Of a DNA stretch of 25,104 bases, positions 6,413-12,834 are shown one piece after another; within the stretch, counting starts at the first letter, position 1, and the number at the start of each line of letters is the position of its first letter. The DNA comes from JBBARC01 sp040400005 (GTDB taxonomy: Bacteria; Pseudomonadota; Alphaproteobacteria; Acetobacterales; Acetobacteraceae): assembly GCA_040400005.1 (NCBI GenBank), contig JBBARC010000049.1:1-25104 (forward strand), written 5' to 3'. The notes below the pieces were generated by a model. The model did not search any database. It saw nothing but the letters and a program-made list of their open reading frames with translations, and was not told the origin of the DNA. Position numbers and translations under genes: made by a program.

Positions 6413-7462
6413 ATGATCCCTGCCCGATTTTTTTCCGCCGCCATGCCCCTGGCGCGGCTATGTGACGCTGAAACCGCCCATACCCTGGCGCTGCGCGCGC
6501 TGGCATCGGGGCTGGTGTCCGGCGATGGCGGGACCGATGCCCCATCGCTCGCCGTGCGCGCCATGGGCTTGCGGTTTAGCAACCCAATTGGGCTTGCCGC
6601 CGGGTTTGATAAAAATGCCGTGGCGGTGCTGCCGCTGATGCGGCTGGGGTTTGGCTTTGTCGAGGCCGGCACGGTAACCCCACGGCCGCAGGCGGGTAAT
6701 CCGCAGCCGCGGCTGTTTCGCCTGGCCGAGGATCGCGCGGTGATCAACCGCCTGGGGTTTAATAATGCAGGCCTAGATGCCTACGTCGCGCGGCTGGCGG
6801 CCTTAGGGCGGCATCCGGCGCCGTTGGGCGCCAATATCGGCATCAACAAAGATGGCGCCGACCCCGAACGTGATTACCCGGCACTGGCGCGCGCGGTGGC
6901 GCCCTATGCCGATTACATCGTGATCAACGTCTCCTCGCCCAACACCCCTGGCTTGCGCGATTTGCAAAGCGAGGCGCGCTTGGCCTCGATTTTGAAAGCG
7001 ATGGCCGATGGTGTGCCGGTGCGGCCGCCCTTGCTTATAAAACTGGCCCCCGATTTGGCCGATAGCGCATTAGAATCGGTGGTGGAAACCGCCATTGTGG
7101 CGCGGGTGGATGGCCTGATAATTTCGAACACAACCATTGCCCGGCCGCCCGGTTTGCGCGGCCCCAATGTGTTGCAGGCGGGCGGGCTATCGGGTCCGCC
7201 GGTATTTGCCCGGTCCACCGAAATGCTGGCGCGTGCACACAAAATTTCGCGCGGGCGGCTCACTTTGATTGGCTGTGGTGGGGTAAGTAATGGCGCCGAT
7301 GCGTTTGCCAAGATCGCCGCTGGTGCAAGCTTAGTGCAGGTTTACACGGCGTTTGCCTATGATGGGCCGGCGCTGATTGGGCGGATAAAACGCGAGCTCG
7401 CCACGGTGCTGGCGGCGCGCGGCTTTGCCAGTGTTGCCGATGCCGTGGGCAGTGCGACCTGA
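6413..7462 (+). CDS. pyrD: Dihydroorotate dehydrogenase, class 2 (quinone-linked)
   Basis: This 349-residue protein oxidises dihydroorotate to orotate in pyrimidine synthesis and passes electrons to the quinone pool at the inner membrane. Class 2 is shown by the N-terminal extension (residues 1-40) that forms the membrane tunnel, and by serine at the catalytic position: NVSSPNTPG places it at S175, as in the E. coli enzyme. GLAAGFDKNA at 60-69, NRLGFNN and IGINKDG complete the FMN site. The ATG at 6413 has GGAAG seven bases upstream. Its TGA overlaps the ATG of the next gene (ATGA-type). Confidence 0.96.
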   Translation: MIPARFFSAAMPLARLCDAETAHTLALRALASGLVSGDGGTDAPSLAVRAMGLRFSNPIGLAAGFDKNAVAVLPLMRLGFGFVEAGTVTPRPQAGNPQPRLFRLAEDRAVINRLGFNNAGLDAYVARLAALGRHPAPLGANIGINKDGADPERDYPALARAVAPYADYIVINVSSPNTPGLRDLQSEARLASILKAMADGVPVRPPLLIKLAPDLADSALESVVETAIVARVDGLIISNTTIARPPGLRGPNVLQAGGLSGPPVFARSTEMLARAHKISRGRLTLIGCGGVSNGADAFAKIAAGASLVQVYTAFAYDGPALIGRIKRELATVLAARGFASVADAVGSAT

Positions 7463-8334
7463 TGCGGTTTTTGGATGGTTTCGCCCAGGTTGCCGGTGAG
7501 TACGACGGGTTTATTCTGGATTTATGGGGGGTGATCCATGATGGCGTCACCCCCTACCCAGGCGCCGCTGAGGCGTTAGCGGCGTTGCGCGGGCGGCCGG
7601 TTTTGCTGTTATCGAATGCACCACGCCGCGCCCATGCCGTGCAAAAAATGCTGCGCCGGATGGGTATTGCCGATGATGCCTACACGGATATTTTAACCAG
7701 TGGTGAGGCAAGTTTTACCGCATTGCGCGATCGCGACGATTCCTGGTTTGCCGCCCTCGGCCGCCGCGTGTATTTTTTGGGGCCGGAGCGTGATCGTAAT
7801 TTACTCGAAGGTCTTGATCTGACCGAGGTGACCGATCCCCGTGATGCCGATTTTGTGGTCAACACTGGGCCAGATGACCAACGCGACCCGACCGATATGA
7901 ACGCGTTTTTGCCAACATTAAAAGCGTGCTTTGCCGCTGGCCTGCCGATGCTGTGCGCCAACCCGGATTTGGAAGTGATCCGCGGTGGCACACGCATTTT
8001 ATGCGCCGGCAGTTTGGCCGCGGTTTACGCTTCTATGGGCGGCAACGTGCGCACGCTGGGTAAACCCGATGCAGCGATTTATAAGCGTGCTTTTGCCATG
8101 CTGGGGGTGTCGCCCGATCGGGTGGTGGCGGTGGGCGATTCGTTACGCACCGATATAACCGGTGCGCGCAATGCCGGCATTGCGGCCGTGCTGGTGGCCC
8201 ACGGGGTTGATGCGCCGGTGTTGGGGGGTATTTACGATAACGATCCGGTATTGCGTGACCGTGAACGCGCGCGATTGGGTGATGTGGTGCAGGGATTGCC
8301 GATTGTTGGTGTTCTACCAAGGTTTATTTGGTAA
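7462..8334 (+). CDS. HAD superfamily class IIA hydrolase (TIGR01459 type)
   Basis: This 290-residue protein has the NagD-like class IIA layout: motif I LDLWGVIHDG (D20), motif II LLLSNAPRR, a large C2 cap, and motifs III/IV in GKPDAAIYKRA and VAVGDSLRTDITGA. Motif I has tryptophan at residue 22 where most HAD phosphatases have the second catalytic aspartate. This is typical of the TIGR01459 subfamily, so classical phosphatase activity is doubtful. Substrate unknown. It overlaps the pyrD stop and is surely cotranscribed; a link to nucleotide metabolism is only inferred. It ends before REP-like hairpins. Confidence 0.9.
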   Translation: MRFLDGFAQVAGEYDGFILDLWGVIHDGVTPYPGAAEALAALRGRPVLLLSNAPRRAHAVQKMLRRMGIADDAYTDILTSGEASFTALRDRDDSWFAALGRRVYFLGPERDRNLLEGLDLTEVTDPRDADFVVNTGPDDQRDPTDMNAFLPTLKACFAAGLPMLCANPDLEVIRGGTRILCAGSLAAVYASMGGNVRTLGKPDAAIYKRAFAMLGVSPDRVVAVGDSLRTDITGARNAGIAAVLVAHGVDAPVLGGIYDNDPVLRDRERARLGDVVQGLPIVGVLPRFIW

Positions 8335-8355
8335 AATTTCTGCCAAAAATCGTCG

Positions 8356-8453
8356 GATGGGTAAGCGAAGCGTTACCCATCACATAGCCAATCTCGATGA
8401 AACAATAGCGGCAATGTGTCGGCACGCGATGGGTAGCGCGTCGCTCACCCATC
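8356..8453. repeat. Pair of inverted REP-like hairpins
   Basis: Two hairpins face each other: GATGGGTAAGCG/CGTTACCCATC at 8356-8381 and GATGGGTAGCGCG/TCGCTCACCCATC at 8428-8453, with about 46 bases between. The whole unit reads nearly the same on both strands, as in paired REP (BIME-like) elements. It separates the convergent HAD and yqgE genes and may stop transcription or protect mRNA ends. A related hairpin lies at 24869-24894. Confidence 0.75.
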
Positions 8454-8461
8454 CTACCTGG

Positions 8462-9055
8462 CTACGCGTGCCCAGCCGCCCCCGACAACAAAATTGGGTC
8501 AACCTTTAATATCGCCATCGCCCGGCGCCATTTGGTATCGTGGTTGGCATCAAACACCAGCCCAATATCGGCCGGCGCCGATAGCCAGGCATTGTCCTGC
8601 ATCTCGCGATCAAGCTGCCCCGGACCCCAGCCGGCATAGCCCAGCGCCAGCATGCCCTGGCGCGGGCCATCACCGCCGGCAATGATTTTTAGCACGTCCA
8701 GGCTGGCGGTTAAGGCCACCGTATTATCCACAACCAAACTGCCCTCGCCGGTCCAGTCCGCAGTGTGCAGCACAAAACCGCGCGCGCTATCCACCGGGCC
8801 GCCGCGCAGCAGGGCAATGCGGCGGGCCGGCGGCACTGGGGTGACATCCAGTTGCTCCAGCAATTCATCAAAGCTGGGGTTGGCCAGCGGGCGGTTGACC
8901 ACAATGCCCATCGCCCCTTCCGGCGTGTGCGCGCACATAAAAATCACCGCCTGGGCAAACCCCGGGGTTGCCATCGATGGCATGGCAATCAGCAGCTGGC
9001 CGGTGAGTAAACCTTCGGTTTCAGTGCCGTCGTCCACAGATAGTGTTTTGCCCAT
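8462..9055 (-). CDS. yqgE: YqgE/AlgH family protein (DUF179)
   Basis: This 197-residue protein matches the UPF0301 YqgE/AlgH family: GQLLIAMPSMATPGFAQAVI at the N-terminus, EGAMGIVVNRPL, LLRGGPVD, and the C-terminal GYAGWGPGQLDREMQDNAWL. The fold is known but the biochemical function is not; AlgH has been linked to alginate regulation in Pseudomonas. The ATG at 9055 has an AGGGG about four bases upstream. It is divergent from the peroxiredoxin gene, sharing a 138-base intergenic region with a 16-bp palindrome. Confidence 0.94.
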   Translation of the reverse strand: MGKTLSVDDGTETEGLLTGQLLIAMPSMATPGFAQAVIFMCAHTPEGAMGIVVNRPLANPSFDELLEQLDVTPVPPARRIALLRGGPVDSARGFVLHTADWTGEGSLVVDNTVALTASLDVLKIIAGGDGPRQGMLALGYAGWGPGQLDREMQDNAWLSAPADIGLVFDANHDTKWRRAMAILKVDPILLSGAAGHA

Positions 9056-9101
9056 CCCCTATCATTTGATCGGCCAGCCCCGCCGTGCAAGTTAAACCCT
9101 G

Positions 9102-9117
9102 CGCACAATTATGTGCG
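9102..9117. promoter_or_regulatory. 16-bp palindrome between yqgE and the peroxiredoxin gene
   Basis: CGCACAATTATGTGCG has six-base perfect arms around ATTA. It lies in the divergent intergenic region, where it could serve as an operator for either gene. On the minus strand it contains CATAAT, a possible -10, but no good -35 is seen. Confidence 0.35.
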
Positions 9118-9193
9118 GCACCAGTGGGCGTGACACCTTGGCCCGTTTTGGCTACTGGTTAGCCAGTTTCAACACGGCGTGGGGGCCACCATC

Positions 9194-9673
9194 ATGATCA
9201 AACTCGGCGATAGCATTCCAACCATGAAACTCACCGTGGCAACCGCCGAAGGGCCGGCTGAAATGACCACCGATGAGTTGTTCAAAGGCCAGAAAGTGGC
9301 CCTGTTCGCGGTGCCCGGCGCCTTTACCCCAACCTGCTCGGCCAAACACCTGCCCGGCTTTGTTGAACACGCCAAAGATTTCGCCGCCAAAGGCGTCAAC
9401 CGCCTGATCTGCCTGTCGGTCAACGATGTGTTCGTCATGTCGGCCTGGGCGAAATCGCAAAATGTCGGCCCAGACATCACCATGGTCGCCGACGGATCGG
9501 GGCTGTTCACCAAGGCGCTGGGGCTGGAACTCGATCTCATCGCCCGCGGCCTGGGCGTGCGCAGCCAGCGCTTTGCCCTAATCGCCAACGATGGCGTGGT
9601 CACCCACCTAGCCGTCGAAAAACCCGGCGATTTCGACGTCAGCCGGGCTGAGGCAGTTTTGGCGGCGGTTTGA
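9194..9673 (+). CDS. Peroxiredoxin, Prx5 type
   Basis: This 159-residue thioredoxin-fold peroxidase carries the Prx5 signature VPGAFTPTCSAKHLPGF with the peroxidatic cysteine at C48. A second cysteine is C73 (LICLSVNDVFVM). Such enzymes reduce hydrogen peroxide and alkyl hydroperoxides in the cytoplasm, using glutathione/glutaredoxin or thioredoxin. I chose the ATG at 9194, which gives the usual MIKLGDSIP start; a GTG at 9179 would add five residues. The gene is alone on its strand here and is followed by hairpin repeat R1. Confidence 0.95.
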   Translation: MIKLGDSIPTMKLTVATAEGPAEMTTDELFKGQKVALFAVPGAFTPTCSAKHLPGFVEHAKDFAAKGVNRLICLSVNDVFVMSAWAKSQNVGPDITMVADGSGLFTKALGLELDLIARGLGVRSQRFALIANDGVVTHLAVEKPGDFDVSRAEAVLAAV

Positions 9674-9696
9674 GCCACGCTGAGACAAGGGACGAA

Positions 9697-9737
9697 AAAA
9701 GGCTGGTGGAGCGAGCCGCTCCCCCAGACCCCCTGCA
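9697..9737. repeat. Hairpin repeat R1, copy 2
   Basis: These 41 bp are identical to 3718-3758. The hairpin CTGGTGGAGCG/CGCTCCCCCAG is preceded by an A-run and followed a few bases later by a T-run (9738-9743), so it may terminate the peroxiredoxin transcript. The second inverted arm of copy 1 is absent. Confidence 0.8.
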
Positions 9738-9843
9738 TTTTTTGGCGGTTTTTCAGCGTCAGTTAATTTAAGCCTACGCCGGTAATTTACTAACCCCTGC
9801 GGCAAAAGCGGCGCATAGTGGTTTGCAACCAGGGGTAGAGATC

Positions 9844-10068
9844 ATGTCAGCACAAGTTACCCGTGAGGCTTTGGCCCACATCATGATCAATTCCATCGCC
9901 ACCGCCGAAGGCAAAGATGCAAACGCGCTCGATCGCGATTACGCGTTAGGCCTTATTCGGGAAGTGTTGGCAGCGATCGATAACAACAAAGTGGAAAGTG
10001 CCGGCACGTCACCGATCAAAGTCAGTGCCGCCGCCCTGTCGCGCCCGCGCGAAGGCACGTACGGATAA
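9844..10068 (+). CDS. Small protein of unknown function, 74 residues
   Basis: Reads MSAQVTREALAHIMINSIAT and ends SRPREGTYG. It is mostly helical by eye, with acidic and alanine-rich stretches (EGKDANALDRDYALGLIREV), has no signal peptide or membrane segment, and I recognise no family. The ATG at 9844 is preceded by GGGGTAGAGA. An in-frame TTG at 9823 would add seven residues but has no better ribosome site. Codon use matches the neighbours and the end is followed by a GC hairpin, which supports a real gene. It lies between the peroxiredoxin and the convergent hbd gene. Confidence 0.65.
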   Translation: MSAQVTREALAHIMINSIATAEGKDANALDRDYALGLIREVLAAIDNNKVESAGTSPIKVSAAALSRPREGTYG

Positions 10069-10074
10069 GATACT

Positions 10075-10099
10075 GGCCGGGGGCGCATAGGCCCCGGCC
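10075..10099. terminator. GC-rich hairpin between convergent genes
   Basis: GGCCGGGG (10075-10082) pairs with CCCCGGCC (10092-10099) around a nine-base loop. No T-run follows on either strand. Its place in the 40-base gap between two convergent stops suggests a bidirectional transcription stop or mRNA end. Confidence 0.5.
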
Positions 10100-10108
10100 G
10101 TCCCGAAC

Positions 10109-11035
10109 TTACCGTGTCGCCTTCGGCGGCGTGGTGGAATAATCGTAAAAACCACGCCCGGTTTTGCGGCCTAGCCAGCCGGCCTCGACATATTTTACCA
10201 GCAGCGGGCAGGGCCGGTATTTGGTATCGGCAAGCCCGTCCATCAGCACCTGCATAATCGCCAAACACGTATCCAGCCCAATAAAATCGGCCAGCTCAAA
10301 CGGCCCCATCGGGTGGTTGCAGCCCAGCTTCATGGCGGTGTCGATAGATGTGATGCTGCCCACACCTTCGTGCAGCGCATACACCGCTTCGTTGATCATC
10401 GGCACCAGAATGCGGTTGGCCATAAACCCAGGAAAATCTTCGGAATCGGCAATTGTTTTACCAAGCCGCGCAGCAAACGCCGACACCGCTATATGGGTCG
10501 CATTATCGGTAGCAATCCCGCGGATAATTTCAACCAGCTTCATCACCGGCACCGGGTTGAAAAAATGCATGCCAATAAACCGCGCCGGCTTACTGGTGGC
10601 CGCCGCCAGGCGGGTGATGGAAAGCGAAGATGTGTTGGTGGCTAAAATCGCATCGTCACGTAGATGCGGCGCTAACTGGGTAAAAATCGCCCGCTTGATA
10701 TCTTCGCGCTCGGTCGCAGCTTCTATCACCATGTCGGCTTGCGCAAACGCGGCAAGATCAGGCGCCGCCTCGATCAAGGCTAAAGCAGCTGCCCGCGCGT
10801 CGTTAGTAATGGCGCCTTTGGCAGCCTGGCGTTCGGTGTTTTTGGCGATGGTTTCTATCGCTTTGGTAATCGCATCAGGCCGTGCATCATTCAGCAGCAC
10901 GCGCACACCGGCCAGGGCTGCGACATGGGCGATACCATTGCCCATTTGGCCGGCACCAATAATGCCCAGGGTTTGGATAGGTTTGCCTAAAAGTGCAGCG
11001 GCGGAACCGCCACCCGGTTCCGCCGCGCCGCTCAT
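10109..11035 (-). CDS. hbd: 3-hydroxybutyryl-CoA (3-hydroxyacyl-CoA) dehydrogenase
   Basis: This 308-residue protein has the Rossmann motif GIIGAGQMGNGIAHVAA (GAGQMG at 27-32), the acyl-CoA site NTSSLSIT, and GMHFFNPVPVMKLVEII with the catalytic histidine, followed by the C-terminal helical domain (MGPFELADFIGLD). It interconverts 3-hydroxyacyl-CoA and acetoacyl-CoA with NAD(P)H, in butyrate/PHB metabolism or fatty acid oxidation; direction cannot be told. An extra 19 residues precede the usual QTLGIIGAG start. The ATG overlaps the etfA stop by four bases, so it is translationally coupled as the last gene of etfB-etfA-hbd. Confidence 0.95.
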   Translation of the reverse strand: MSGAAEPGGGSAAALLGKPIQTLGIIGAGQMGNGIAHVAALAGVRVLLNDARPDAITKAIETIAKNTERQAAKGAITNDARAAALALIEAAPDLAAFAQADMVIEAATEREDIKRAIFTQLAPHLRDDAILATNTSSLSITRLAAATSKPARFIGMHFFNPVPVMKLVEIIRGIATDNATHIAVSAFAARLGKTIADSEDFPGFMANRILVPMINEAVYALHEGVGSITSIDTAMKLGCNHPMGPFELADFIGLDTCLAIMQVLMDGLADTKYRPCPLLVKYVEAGWLGRKTGRGFYDYSTTPPKATR

Positions 11036-11967
11036 GGCTTGTTCAGTTCGGCGGTCAGTTCCGGCAGCACCGTGAACAAATCGCCCACCAGCCCGTAATC
11101 GGCCACCTGAAAGATCGGTGCGTCTTCATCTTTATTGATGGCGACAATCACCTTGCTGTCTTTCATGCCGGCCAAATGCTGAATGGCACCGGAAATGCCC
11201 ACCGCAATATACAGATCGGGGGCAACAATTTTGCCGGTTTGGCCAACTTGGTAATCGTTGGGCACAAAGCCCGCATCCACGGCGGCCCGGCTGGCGCCAA
11301 CGGCGGCACCCAGTTTATCAGCGATCGGATCAAGCAATTTGAAATTATCGCCGTTCTGCATGCCGCGGCCGCCAGAAACCACCACGCGCGCGGCGGTTAG
11401 TTCTGGCCGTTCGCTTTTGGATAGTTCGGCCGAGATAAATTTGGACACCACCGGCGATACATGGGTGGCAGCCGCTTCTATGCTGGCCGAACCGCCTTCG
11501 TTGGCGACGGGGTCAAAACTTGCCGCCCGCACGGTAATCACTTTTTTAGCGTCGGTGGTTTTCACTGTGGCCAGCGCGTTGCCAGCATAAATCGGCCGCA
11601 CAAACGTGTCGGCGTCGATCACCTCGGCGATGTCCGATAGCTGCTGCACATCTAGCAGGGCAGCGGTGCGCGGCATGACGTTTTTGCCAATCGCGGTGCT
11701 TGCCGAAAACAGATGCGAATAGTTTGGCGATAACGCAACCAGCAGGGCCGCCACCGGTTCAGCCAGCGCGTGATCATAGGCCACATCTTGCGCGGTCAGC
11801 ACTTTGGTAACACCCGGCAGTTTGGCGGCGGCCGCAGCGGCGGCGCTCACATCACTACCGGCGACCAGCACGTGGACCTCGCCCAGCTTACTAGCGGCGG
11901 CAACGGCGCTGCGTGCCGGCTGTTTAATAAGGCCATGCTCGTGATCGAGCAGCACAAGAGATGTCAT
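11032..11967 (-). CDS. etfA: Electron transfer flavoprotein alpha subunit
   Basis: This 311-residue protein has the two-domain EtfA layout: an N-terminal alpha/beta domain and a C-terminal FAD domain with VVSGGRGM, VGASRAAVDAGF, QVGQTGKIVAPDLYIAVGISGAIQH and AINKDEDAPIF. With EtfB it carries electrons from acyl-CoA and related dehydrogenases to ETF:quinone oxidoreductase. It begins two bases after the etfB stop and overlaps hbd, so the three genes form one operon linking beta-oxidation-type enzymes with electron transfer. Confidence 0.97.
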   Translation of the reverse strand: MTSLVLLDHEHGLIKQPARSAVAAASKLGEVHVLVAGSDVSAAAAAAAKLPGVTKVLTAQDVAYDHALAEPVAALLVALSPNYSHLFSASTAIGKNVMPRTAALLDVQQLSDIAEVIDADTFVRPIYAGNALATVKTTDAKKVITVRAASFDPVANEGGSASIEAAATHVSPVVSKFISAELSKSERPELTAARVVVSGGRGMQNGDNFKLLDPIADKLGAAVGASRAAVDAGFVPNDYQVGQTGKIVAPDLYIAVGISGAIQHLAGMKDSKVIVAINKDEDAPIFQVADYGLVGDLFTVLPELTAELNKP

Positions 11968-11969
11968 GA

Positions 11970-12719
11970 TCAGATCACCTTCGCTTCGTTGCGCAATTTA
12001 TCGACCAGCTCAGCCACCGAGCCGACTTTTTTGCCGGCTTGGCGCTTAGCCGGCTCGACAACTTTAAGGATGGTCAGGCGCGGCGTTACATCAACCCCAA
12101 GATCGCCGGGTTTCATCACATCAATCGGCTTTTTGCGCGCCTTCATGATGTTCGGCAGGCTGGCGTAGCGCGGCTCGTTCAAGCGCAGATCGGCGGTTAG
12201 CACGGCCGGCAGGTTGATTTCGATGGTTTCCAGGCCGCCATCGATTTCGCGGGTCACGGTTGCGTGGCCATCGGCGATTTCGATTTTGCTGGCAAACGTG
12301 CCTTGCGGCCAGTTCAGCAGGGCCGCCAGCATCTGGCCGGTGGCGTTCATGTCATCGTCGATCGCCTGCTTGCCCAAAATGATCAGCCCGGGTTCTTCCT
12401 TGGCGGCGATCGCTTTTAGCACTTTGGCCACTGCCAGCGGTTCCACCGCCACATCGGTTTCAACCAATATGCCGCGATCGGCACCCATAGCCAGCGCCGT
12501 GCGGATGGTTTCCTGGGCTGCTGTCGGCCCGACCGAGATCGCGATGATCTCAGTCACAATGCCTTTTTCTTTCAGGCGCACGGCTTCTTCCACCGCGATT
12601 TCGTCGAACGGGTTCATCGCCATTTTAACCCCGGCGAGTTCCACGCCGGTCTGATCGGATTTGACCCGCACTTTAACGTTGTAATCAACGACCCGCTTGA
12701 CGGGGACCAGAACCTTCAT
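11970..12719 (-). CDS. etfB: Electron transfer flavoprotein beta subunit
   Basis: This 249-residue EtfB starts MKVLVPVKRVVDYNVKVRV, carries NPFDEIAVEEAVRLKE and DRGILVETD, and ends with the VEPAKRQAGKKV signature near the AMP-binding C-terminus. It forms the soluble ETF heterodimer with EtfA. The ATG at 12719 was preferred over an upstream ATG at 12797 because family members begin at MKVLVPVKR and AAGGAA lies upstream of it; the extra 26 residues would be unusual. It is first in the etfB-etfA-hbd operon, with a candidate promoter at 12805-12834. Confidence 0.97.
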   Translation of the reverse strand: MKVLVPVKRVVDYNVKVRVKSDQTGVELAGVKMAMNPFDEIAVEEAVRLKEKGIVTEIIAISVGPTAAQETIRTALAMGADRGILVETDVAVEPLAVAKVLKAIAAKEEPGLIILGKQAIDDDMNATGQMLAALLNWPQGTFASKIEIADGHATVTREIDGGLETIEINLPAVLTADLRLNEPRYASLPNIMKARKKPIDVMKPGDLGVDVTPRLTILKVVEPAKRQAGKKVGSVAELVDKLRNEAKVI

Positions 12720-12804
12720 CGTAACGCCCGTTCCTTGGCTAAATGGGGTGGCATGGGGTTGCCCAAAGCGCAGCGATCGCCCGCCAGCCCTACGCAATGC
12801 GGCG

Positions 12805-12834
12805 TAGATAGGGGTGGGGGATTTGTGGTGTCAA
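12805..12834 (-). promoter_or_regulatory. Candidate sigma70 promoter of etfB-etfA-hbd
   Basis: On the minus strand a perfect -35 TTGACA (12834-12829) is followed after 18 bases by TATCTA (12810-12805). The -35 overlaps the stop codon of the upstream 647-residue gene on the same strand. The untranslated leader would be about 80 bases. Confidence 0.45.

Noticed and set aside
10164..11075. Plus-strand open frame of 303 codons opposite hbd
   Set aside because: Antisense to a clear 3-hydroxyacyl-CoA dehydrogenase gene; Ser/Arg/Ala-rich without motifs.
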